Below are positions 6,856 through 13,605 of a DNA stretch of 13,605 nt, one piece after another. The notes beneath the pieces are model-generated. The model was given only the letters and a program-made list of their open reading frames with translations. It was not told the DNA's origin and made no database searches. How positions within the stretch are numbered: position 1 is the first letter of the stretch; every line of letters begins with the position of its first letter. A program made the translations under genes and the position numbers. The stretch spans positions 1-13,605 of the forward strand of contig JAJRTR010000030.1 of NCBI GenBank assembly GCA_024278215.1, written 5' to 3'. This stretch comes from a bacterium (GTDB lineage: Bacteria > UBP15 > UBA6099 > JAJRTR01).

Positions 6856-7893
6856 GTGGAACCAATGAAAAGAAAAACCGGCGACGGCTACTACGATGTA
6901 CCGCCGCACGCACAGGACGATAAAAAGAAACACATCGAGATCAGCCTCGGCATGGCCTGCAACAACAAGTGCATATTCTGCCTGAATGTCGGCCCGCGCA
7001 AGATCGTACCGTTCGAGCAGGTACGTAAAGAAGCGGCGGAATACGCCGGGGCCGGCTATAATTCCATCGGCCTCATCGGCGGCGACCCGACCGTATATCC
7101 CCGCATTTCGGAACTCGGTCGACAAATCAAAGCCATGGGCTACAAACATATTCACATGATCAGCAACGGACGCCGCTTCAGCGACATCGAATTCCTGGAT
7201 GAATTGATCGAGGCCGGTTTCAACAGGTTCTCAGTCTCCATCCACAGCCACCTGCCCGAAGTCGAGGACAAACTCACACAACGGCCCGGAAGCCACGCCC
7301 AGAAAATTCAGGGACTCAAAAATCTGGTCAGGCGATCAAGAGAGGGCGCGTTCCGCGAACGCGTCCCGATAAATATTGTTATGCACAAGTTGAATATCGA
7401 TAATCTGGCCGCGAGTGTCAGGTTCTTTTCCGACATCGGCATTACGGATATGAGGCTTCTCATCATACGACCCGAGGGCTACGCTCTGCAACATTTCGAC
7501 CTTCTCGTGCCGCGCCTCACACGGGTGAGGGAGCGGCTGCCGGCCGTGATCCGCGCGGCACACCTGCGAAAACTCAAGGTCATGATCGACCCGCCGCCCT
7601 ACTGCCTGTTCTACGACATACCCGGTTTCAACCGGATGGTAGCGCGAGACTATCTCGATTATGTGATCTCCGACGCGCCGGACAGGGCGGTGCGCGAAAC
7701 TTTTTCATGGAACGAATACAGGTTGAAGCAAAAAGTGAAAGACCCCGGCTGCAACAACTGTTGCTTCAACGGAATATGCGAGGGCGTCTGGACCGGCTAT
7801 GTAAAGGTATTCGGGTTCGATGAATTCGTACCCGTCACGGACGAAATGCTGTCGGACATTCCCGCGCCGGGCGCCACAGGAAAAACGGAGTAA
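6856..7893 (+). CDS. Radical SAM protein, HxsC-like (3 of 3)
   Basis: This 345-residue enzyme starts at GTG; an ATG three codons in, with GGA four bases upstream, is an equally likely start. Motifs are MACNNKCIFCLNV (C35, C39, C42), GLIGGDPTVYP (GGDP in place of GGEP, 75-78) and MISNGRRF. The tail has PPPYC (C250) and GCNNCCFNGIC (C299, C302, C303, C308), then EGVWTGYVKVFGFDEFVPV. The ending and the SNGRRF motif show it is closest to copy 1 (SNGRRF, FGWDEF), suggesting these two share a duplication and copy 2 is older or of other origin. It has an N-terminal extension of about 20 residues rich in Lys and Asp relative to the others. Seven bases separate it from copy 2, and its stop lies one base before the A24 peptidase ATG. 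Confidence 0.75.
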   Translation: MEPMKRKTGDGYYDVPPHAQDDKKKHIEISLGMACNNKCIFCLNVGPRKIVPFEQVRKEAAEYAGAGYNSIGLIGGDPTVYPRISELGRQIKAMGYKHIHMISNGRRFSDIEFLDELIEAGFNRFSVSIHSHLPEVEDKLTQRPGSHAQKIQGLKNLVRRSREGAFRERVPINIVMHKLNIDNLAASVRFFSDIGITDMRLLIIRPEGYALQHFDLLVPRLTRVRERLPAVIRAAHLRKLKVMIDPPPYCLFYDIPGFNRMVARDYLDYVISDAPDRAVRETFSWNEYRLKQKVKDPGCNNCCFNGICEGVWTGYVKVFGFDEFVPVTDEMLSDIPAPGATGKTE

Positions 7894-7894
7894 A

Positions 7895-9046
7895 ATGGAG
7901 ATAGATTTCAGTGACAGCGTCATCAAGTTGTTCTCCAGTGTTTCGCTGGTCGTTTTTCTGTTTCTCAGCTACCATGTCATAAAAGAGGACCTGGCATCCC
8001 AGAAAATCCCGAACAAACTCATTCTCAAATTCATGAAAATCGGCTTGTTCATGTGTGTGACTCTTTTGGTCTACGGTCTACTGAAAGACAATCAGTTCGC
8101 TGTCAATTATGCAAAGATACTGTTGCTTAATGCCGCCGTTGCCCTGGTTTGTGGATACTTATTGTGGTACTTCGACCTGTTCAGTCCGGGCGACTCGAAA
8201 TATTTCGCACTGGCGGCGCTTCTTGTTCCACTCGAGTCATATACATACCAGTACGTGCCCGGTTTCCCCGCATTGCTTATTCTGATAAACGCCTATGTCA
8301 TAGCATTTCTCCTGATGTTCGCCTACACGCTTTATGTTTTGGCCGGGCGAGCTGTAACCGCCGTCGCCGCCGGTGATCTCTCGAAAGAGAATATCAGGCG
8401 AGTCGCCGACAGCGTAATGGAGAAACTCAAAGCGCCGGCATTCTGGGTCAGTCTCGCCGGTATGCTCCTCTACATGGCTTCCATACTCCTGATAATGAGA
8501 GACTCGATCAACGTGATCCAGGGCTTCTTCAATTTCTCGCCGGGCCATTTTACCCTGATCACTGTTCTGATACTATACTTCGCCGGCAGCCGGCTTCAGG
8601 GCCTTATGAATGATAATAAAATAGTGGCCCGGGCCGCATATTTCGTTTTCGCGGGCGTAATATCCTTTCAGTATTTTATCCTCCGGCAAAATGTCTTTCA
8701 CATGATCGCGGAAACTGTCGCCGCCTCCTTTTTCATGATCGTCTTCATCCCGATCGCGAAATATGTTATCGATTTATATTACGGAACAATGGAGAACAAT
8801 AAGGTTGAATATATCCGAATGGGTATCGTTCTGACGGAAGAGACAGTAGAGAAATTCCAGACGGACTGGGGTGTCGAGGTGCCTGCCCTTGTTCCCCTAT
8901 CGGACAGTCAGTCGCAATCAGTCAAAGACAACATCCCCAACAACGAAAAAATATGTACGGTCAAGCACATAACATTCGGCCCGTTTATCTTTATCGGCGC
9001 GATGTTTACTTTCTTGTTACGGCACACGATCATTCACTATCTATAG
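7895..9046 (+). CDS. A24-family (prepilin peptidase-like) membrane aspartic protease
   Basis: This 383-residue polytopic membrane protein starts at the ATG at 7895, one base after the previous stop; the upstream in-frame ATG would overlap that gene. The two A24 signatures are present. The first is KEDLASQKIPNKL, with D32 five residues before Ile-Pro, as in D-x5-[IV]-P of prepilin and preflagellin peptidases. The second is FSPGDSKYF, with D100 in the G-x-G-D-x-K-like motif. Hydrophobic helices flank both. It lacks the zinc-binding N-methylase domain of PilD and instead has a second block of helices (~175-305), a soluble loop and a final TM helix near the C-terminus. Family members cleave leader peptides just before a hydrophobic segment, on the cytoplasmic side. 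The likely substrate here is the precursor's KKG|LVAGAIVM site, inferred from shared operon position. A role in an unseen pilus is the alternative. Confidence 0.7.
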   Translation: MEIDFSDSVIKLFSSVSLVVFLFLSYHVIKEDLASQKIPNKLILKFMKIGLFMCVTLLVYGLLKDNQFAVNYAKILLLNAAVALVCGYLLWYFDLFSPGDSKYFALAALLVPLESYTYQYVPGFPALLILINAYVIAFLLMFAYTLYVLAGRAVTAVAAGDLSKENIRRVADSVMEKLKAPAFWVSLAGMLLYMASILLIMRDSINVIQGFFNFSPGHFTLITVLILYFAGSRLQGLMNDNKIVARAAYFVFAGVISFQYFILRQNVFHMIAETVAASFFMIVFIPIAKYVIDLYYGTMENNKVEYIRMGIVLTEETVEKFQTDWGVEVPALVPLSDSQSQSVKDNIPNNEKICTVKHITFGPFIFIGAMFTFLLRHTIIHYL

Positions 9047-9143
9047 CAATTCGCGCCATCTTCGTAATTGCCCCGGCAGCTTCACGGCAAAACATATCAC
9101 GAACGCGAACGCATGTTCCGGCCTTACGAGAGCGGCTTTTCGC

Positions 9144-10676
9144 TCAATCACTGTTTTTTCCTGTGCCGGTATCGGCCGGGATAAGGCTGATCAAGGCGTA
9201 ATAATAATTGAAAATATTCTCGGAAAACAACTCCCGTGGCGCAAACTTGCTGAAAACCTTCGAGCATATCTCCTTCCGGCCGGTCGCGCATTCCATCTCG
9301 AATACAACAACTTTACACCTGCGATGTTTCTCCATGAACGCGCCATCCAGCAACTGTGTTATCTCGTAATTCGGGTTGTCGGTATACGTCATTCCTATGG
9401 AAGGATTAACAGAAAAAACGGAACACTTATCAACCACTTTCGGAAGACGATCCGCAATGAAATCGTCCTGCGCCTCCGCGAAATCCCTCAGGACGACAAG
9501 ACTCACATTAAACGACGAAAAGAGAAAGACTGCCAGACAGAGCGTGACCAGGCCGTTTCTTACAGCAATGCTTTTTGTCACGTCAAGAAGCCAATCGGCG
9601 GTTATTCCGAAAAAGAGAATTAACGGAATAGTCGCCGGCAGCATAAACCTCGGGAAATCCCCCAGGGGGAGATGAATGTCGAGAAGACTTATCGCGAGTA
9701 TTGAAACAAAAACGAAAAAGAAAAGTGGGCGGGAAACACCGCAGCGACGACCGAGAAACACAGGCGCGACGAATAACGGGATAGAGACAAAAAACGGGAT
9801 GTATTGATTCGAAAACAGGAAAATAATATTAGTCTTAACGACACCGGGATAACCACCCGGTGGAAGCGCGAATGCACTTCTGTACACAGGTGGAAGAACA
9901 AAAATCAGAGCAGCAATCAGTGCGGCTCCGGCCAGGGCCGCAAGTATCTTTTTGAGGTCGTGCGGACCGGCGGCAAGAAGAACAATCAGGATAAAGGCGG
10001 CTGTATACGCGTTGCGAGGCTCGAGCAGGATAGAAAATACTATTGCCGAAAAGAGACCCGCCCCCGATAGTGCGTCTTTATTCCTCAGGTACAGAAACAA
10101 AAATGTGAATGTGATGCACAGAAACAGCAAATCCGCGGTTTCCGTGGTAGCGTTTCCGGAAAGAATCACATTGAGCGGGAGCACGGAAGCCGCGAACGAC
10201 GCGAAAAGCGCAGTGCGCGCACTGCCCGCCGCCGCCATCGCCATGATGAAAACCACAGGGATGCACAAAACCCCCAGAACAGAATTCAGCGTGAACAGGA
10301 CATTCGGCGAATACCTGCCCGTCAGCCGCATCGCGGCGGCGCCCATGAATGGGAACCCGGTGGCGTAAACGGGAGGCTGCCTGTCTTCACATTTTTCAAA
10401 TGTTCCAGCCGTGCAAACCGAGAAATCGCCTTCCCCCGCGATCATCCGCGCAATATTGTTGATTTCATACTCGACATAAAACACCTTGAACCTGTGTGGA
10501 CTGTGGTCGAACCGAAACCATATCCCGAGAATAATTGTTGCCGCGAGAAGCAGGATGAAAACCGGCTTCAGCTTTTCTCCCACTCGCAGAGCGGCGGGTA
10601 CCCCGACAATAAAAAGCGCCACCGCCGCCGATAAACACAATACGTGCAGGATAAGCAGTAAGAAATTGCCGGTCAT
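9144..10676 (-). CDS. Predicted GT-C/GT39-type membrane glycosyltransferase
   Basis: This 510-residue protein has about ten or more predicted TM segments. The N-terminus (1-55) holds two helices. A first external loop contains FYVEYEINNIARMIAGEG (around 67-83), with acidic Glu residues where GT-C enzymes keep catalytic acids. QPPVYATGFPFMGAAAMRLTG (around 100-120) matches the PP-x-Y...G pattern of PMT/ArnT-like proteins, and SGNATTETADLL follows near 173-183. The C-terminal ~100 residues are soluble. GT39-like proteins move sugars from polyprenyl-phosphate donors at the outer face of the membrane. The start ATG has GGAG about 10 bases upstream. It is convergent with the maturation array, leaving a 97-base gap without a clear terminator. 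Whether it glycosylates products of the array is not shown; these genes are common in this sort of genome. Confidence 0.65.
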   Translation of the reverse strand: MTGNFLLLILHVLCLSAAVALFIVGVPAALRVGEKLKPVFILLLAATIILGIWFRFDHSPHRFKVFYVEYEINNIARMIAGEGDFSVCTAGTFEKCEDRQPPVYATGFPFMGAAAMRLTGRYSPNVLFTLNSVLGVLCIPVVFIMAMAAAGSARTALFASFAASVLPLNVILSGNATTETADLLFLCITFTFLFLYLRNKDALSGAGLFSAIVFSILLEPRNAYTAAFILIVLLAAGPHDLKKILAALAGAALIAALIFVLPPVYRSAFALPPGGYPGVVKTNIIFLFSNQYIPFFVSIPLFVAPVFLGRRCGVSRPLFFFVFVSILAISLLDIHLPLGDFPRFMLPATIPLILFFGITADWLLDVTKSIAVRNGLVTLCLAVFLFSSFNVSLVVLRDFAEAQDDFIADRLPKVVDKCSVFSVNPSIGMTYTDNPNYEITQLLDGAFMEKHRRCKVVVFEMECATGRKEICSKVFSKFAPRELFSENIFNYYYALISLIPADTGTGKNSD

Positions 10677-11061
10677 AAAACACGGGCTCCGTTCCGGAAA
10701 AATTTTGTATGATCATTGGATCGAAAAGAATTCTCCGATGCTTGCATTGCGGTAAAATAAGCCGTGTGTGCCGTACTCAAAAAGCCATCTTTGATACCCT
10801 GTAGCCTGCTTCAGAGAGCTTCATTTAATCATAGCCATAAAACGATAAAAAGCAACAAAGAAAACCTTTGCCTTTTCAATAACCTGCATCGGATTCGCTT
10901 CGGGCGCCGCTCCTTGTATTACAGGCATTCTCATGATTTTCAACCCGCATTGGTGAAATATGCGGGTTATGTCCTTCTTGTCTCTTTGTTGTCGGCGTTT
11001 ATGCCGAACACTCCGCACAGGTAAACTTCCCAAACAAACTGAAATAAGGTATCATTAAACC
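10677..11061. other. Divergent intergenic region, no convincing gene
   Basis: These 385 bases separate two divergent membrane glycosyltransferase genes and must hold both their promoters. Short open frames on both strands have no ribosome sites or recognisable motifs. The notable content is a set of related ATAACCyGCAT boxes (10879-10889 and 10942-10950 direct, 10960-10970 inverted) and a perfect hairpin described separately. AT-rich TATCAT at 11050-11055 lies close to the ATG at 11062 and could be a -10 box of a short leader. Confidence 0.5.
10942..10968. repeat. Perfect 9-bp hairpin AACCCGCAT / ATGCGGGTT
   Basis: AACCCGCAT (10942-10950) and ATGCGGGTT (10960-10968) are exact complements around a 9-base loop. 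The sequence resembles what I recall of IS1380-type element ends, so this may be a leftover insertion-sequence end. No transposase remains nearby. A regulatory hairpin is the alternative. Confidence 0.5.
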
Positions 11062-13272
11062 ATGGTAAGAGAAGCTTCCCCAGCAAAAAACATTCTGAAA
11101 AAATATGCCTGGATAATTATTATTTTACTTGCGATATTTCTTAGAACAGTCTACATGAATTATAACAATATCGGTCATTATATTATCCCGTCTATGATAA
11201 CGGCCCTGGATATCGCGGAGGGCAAAAGCTTTCCTCTCGAGGGTCCTGTTCTCGGCGAATTCAACGCGAAACACGGACCGGCTTCGTACTATCTTTTCGC
11301 GTTGCCTATTCTTTTTGATCACAACCCGCTTAATATCTTTTTCTTTATCGTGTTGCTTAATGTCATATCCGTATACGTGGTATACAGGATAGGAAAAGAT
11401 TTTTTTTCGGTGAATGCAGGCTTGATTGCGGCGCTTATCCATGCTGTGCAGCCCAATCTTGTAGTCTTCTCTCGCAATATTACAGACGACGCGCTTGTGC
11501 AAATCTTTGTCGCGCTGATTTATTACTGCTTTTTTTCTATTATATCGAACAATAAAACACGTCTTTCCTGGGTTGTCCTGCCGGTCGCTTTCGCGCTGGG
11601 AATGCAATTGCATTTCCAACTCGTGGTTACTCTCTTTTTCGTTGTCCTGCTGTTTCTGTTTTTCAAACCTGCCGTGCCTCAAAAGCAACTGGGGATCGGT
11701 ATTGCTATCGCCCTGCTGTGCCTCTCACCCCAGATATGGCACGATCTCACCATAAGCAACACACACTTTCTCTCTTTCTATTACGCAGGCTTGGACTTCC
11801 TGAAAAATAATGTAAGCATACCGGATAACCAGATGAACAGCAGGGGCAACATTTTCAGCAACTGCTTAATCGTCTTCGGCGTTCTGTTCTACTACTATCT
11901 CGCGGCGCTGGTTTTCGTGACCGCCGGAATGGTCAGGGAGAAAGTCGCGAGCGGCACGTGGTTCAACTTTGAAAATCAAAAGATACTGTCTCTGCTGATC
12001 TTTTCCATCCCCTCACTTCTGGTGTTTTCCAATTACGGCAGCCAGATTTTCAACCGGCATCATGCCGCCTTCACGCCTATGGCTATATTGATCGGGATCG
12101 CGCTGAGCGGCATGTTTTCCACCTCGCTCAAGGGTAAAAAAACATACGTGAGAATACCGGCGTTGTTCGCCAGGTCGGCGGTCATGTTGTTTTTCGCCGG
12201 TATTATTCTTTTATACATCGTCAAATCATACGGCATTGCATTAATTAATGTGAATCCTGCTCCCGGCAAATACTTTAATGTGTTCGGTCGATTCATGTGC
12301 ATGGATCAATACCGCAATGATTGCGAAGAAGTATTGGAGAGCGACAGTGTAGACTTCTGGCAGGACACATATTATTACCGGAGAAAGCAGTTTGAAATAT
12401 TTTTTAACGACTTTGGATTAGATCGTAAAACACTTCTTGCAAATGTGCATGGGATGCCGTATTTCAGAATGTTTGGCGACGATGGGTATCTTTTCCGCAC
12501 ATTGCCGCAGGGCAAGTCGACAGATGCGGCATCATTCCATTACCTGATAGCAGAGGCGGACACGCTAAAATCTTTTATCGACCGAATGAAAATCATAAAA
12601 ACAGTGCGTCTTTCCTCGCTTGTAGCGCTTAAATACAAGTCGTATATCGATTATTCGGGTTTAAAGTATATGGATATAAACGATGGACAAACAATAGTGT
12701 CCGGCCCCGGCGATATGCAATGGATCAATAGAGCAGCCCCCTTGATGCAGTTGTCCGATATATGTTGCGGTCATGCCTTTTTCGGTGTTTTTCAGCACTA
12801 TATATTGTGGCTGCATGAATCGTTGGAGTATCCGCACTGGAGCAGGTTCGAGCGTGGTGTGGACAGGTCGATAAACCTTGGGATAACCGATAGTTCACTT
12901 GATACTACCAACCATTACCACTGGATCAGGGCATGGAACCAGGGCGGCAAGATAGTTAAGGGATCAATAGGGGAACCGGATGATTTTTCGTCGATGCTGC
13001 TGGTCGTCGAGGTGCTTTTCAAGGATATACGGGAAACGCTTGTCGGGCCGGGCCGGGATGTCGAGATACACTTGTATTTCAACAATAAAGAGATACAGAC
13101 AGCGGAGGTGGGTTACAGCGGAAATATCTTCTTCGGAGAGAGTTACAGACATTATTACATTATCGACAAGAAGTATTTCGGCGACAGTAACGCCTTTACA
13201 TTTACAATAAACGATCCACATACGGAAGAAAGATACGCGATCGACGTATACGGCATTGCGCTGAAAGACTGA
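11062..13272 (+). CDS. GT39-like membrane protein with large soluble C-terminal domain
   Basis: This 736-residue protein has a membrane half, about 14 to 395, with some ten hydrophobic helices; a C-terminal soluble half of ~340 residues follows the last helix (373-390). The membrane half has the glycosyltransferase-family order: TM1 (16-31), an external loop, HGPASYYLFALPILF (71-85) and a run of helices with FSRNITDDALVQ (136-147). The catalytic acid normally found in the first loop is not obvious, so activity is uncertain. The soluble half contains YYRRKQFEIFFNDFG and a Trp/His-rich region (NHYHWIRAWNQGG) and a beta-rich end; I do not recognise its fold, but it may bind carbohydrate. The gene is visibly more AT-rich than the radical SAM genes and lies divergent from the other GT39-like gene. 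No close tie to the maturation array can be shown. Confidence 0.6.
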   Translation: MVREASPAKNILKKYAWIIIILLAIFLRTVYMNYNNIGHYIIPSMITALDIAEGKSFPLEGPVLGEFNAKHGPASYYLFALPILFDHNPLNIFFFIVLLNVISVYVVYRIGKDFFSVNAGLIAALIHAVQPNLVVFSRNITDDALVQIFVALIYYCFFSIISNNKTRLSWVVLPVAFALGMQLHFQLVVTLFFVVLLFLFFKPAVPQKQLGIGIAIALLCLSPQIWHDLTISNTHFLSFYYAGLDFLKNNVSIPDNQMNSRGNIFSNCLIVFGVLFYYYLAALVFVTAGMVREKVASGTWFNFENQKILSLLIFSIPSLLVFSNYGSQIFNRHHAAFTPMAILIGIALSGMFSTSLKGKKTYVRIPALFARSAVMLFFAGIILLYIVKSYGIALINVNPAPGKYFNVFGRFMCMDQYRNDCEEVLESDSVDFWQDTYYYRRKQFEIFFNDFGLDRKTLLANVHGMPYFRMFGDDGYLFRTLPQGKSTDAASFHYLIAEADTLKSFIDRMKIIKTVRLSSLVALKYKSYIDYSGLKYMDINDGQTIVSGPGDMQWINRAAPLMQLSDICCGHAFFGVFQHYILWLHESLEYPHWSRFERGVDRSINLGITDSSLDTTNHYHWIRAWNQGGKIVKGSIGEPDDFSSMLLVVEVLFKDIRETLVGPGRDVEIHLYFNNKEIQTAEVGYSGNIFFGESYRHYYIIDKKYFGDSNAFTFTINDPHTEERYAIDVYGIALKD

Positions 13273-13311
13273 ATTGTAGTTCAGAACTTCTGAGGAAACA
13301 CTTATACGGGT

Positions 13312-13489
13312 GAGCCGATTGTAAAATTATGTTCGTGGCGAGGTCGAGCGAAATTGTTCGGAGCAAGGCGGAGGCGTAAAATCCTCGCAGGCGTACTTGT
13401 AGAGTACGTCGAGGACGATTTTACGCTGACAACGCAGCTATGGACAATAGCAGCCGACTGCAGCAGAATCAGAATTTTGCAATTGGCTC
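13312..13489. repeat. ~180-base imperfect palindrome of dispersed-repeat type
   Basis: Outer arms at 13312-13328 (GAGCCGATTGTAAAATT) and 13473-13489 pair over 17 positions, with both non-Watson-Crick pairs being G-U compatible. A core hairpin at 13374-13426 pairs GCGTAAAATC with GATTTTACGC, CTCG with CGAG and CGTACT with AGTACG around a 5-base loop. The core resembles intergenic repeats I have seen in deltaproteobacterial and related genomes. It starts 40 bases after the last gene, so it could also end that transcript. The remaining ~115 bases to the window edge show nothing convincing. Confidence 0.7.
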
Positions 13490-13605
13490 GGGTGCAATCA
13501 GCCGAATTTCAGGACTCCTGACCTGGGAGAAGGGTAGAAAAGAGGGCATGGCGAGAGAGGCACACAAAAAAGCGTATGAATAAAGGAAAAATGTCGAGTG
13601 GAGAG

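Noticed and set aside
9130-9145. GAGCG-GCTTTT-CGCTC hairpin at the end of the minus-strand gene
   Set aside because: The stem is only five pairs with no following U-tract on either strand, so it is not a convincing terminator for the convergent pair.
13576-13605. ATG open to the right edge (10 codons)
   Set aside because: It is too short to judge, with no motif and no clear ribosome site.

Overview
This window looks like an accessory locus from an uncultivated bacterium of Gram-negative type. The standard genetic code works throughout and base composition is moderately GC. Membrane glycosyltransferases, a tail-fibre-like surface protein and dispersed palindromic repeats recall genomes such as Omnitrophota or Desulfobacterota. 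That placement is a weak inference, because no taxonomic marker gene is present.

The core is an apparent variant of the His-Xaa-Ser (Hxs) radical SAM peptide-maturation system, mostly in one plus-strand array from 2190 to 9046. In order it holds: an HxsD-like protein (2190-2543); a second, shortened HxsD-like protein (2590-2802); an HxsB-type radical SAM/SPASM-like enzyme (2803-4257); a 101-residue precursor ending in eight His-Gly-Ser triplets and a terminal Trp (4324-4629); and a strong intrinsic terminator (4679-4740). After a small inverted repeat come three tightly packed radical SAM genes (4901-5872, 5880-6848, 6856-7893). All three have the cysteine layout I associate with HxsC. The run ends with an A24 (prepilin-peptidase-like) membrane aspartic protease (7895-9046). 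As I recall it, the described Hxs system is HxsA, B, C and D with two radical SAM enzymes. Four such enzymes, two HxsD-like proteins, a short HGS-only substrate and an A24 peptidase would make an unusual version.

Upstream is the 3' part of a large repetitive, cysteine-cassette, tail-fibre-like surface protein (3-2117, open at the left edge), in the same orientation and 72 bases before the hxsD-like gene. Downstream are two predicted GT-C/GT39-type membrane proteins. One is convergent with the array (10676-9144, minus strand). The other is divergent from the first (11062-13272, plus strand) and carries a large soluble C-terminal domain. The right end holds a ~180-base imperfect palindrome of dispersed-repeat type.

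A working model, which is inference: the HxsD-like proteins present the precursor to HxsB and to one or more of the three HxsC-like enzymes, which modify the His-Gly-Ser tail. The A24 peptidase then trims the precursor at a KKG|L site just before its hydrophobic segment, leaving a membrane- or fibre-embedded modified tail at the cell surface.
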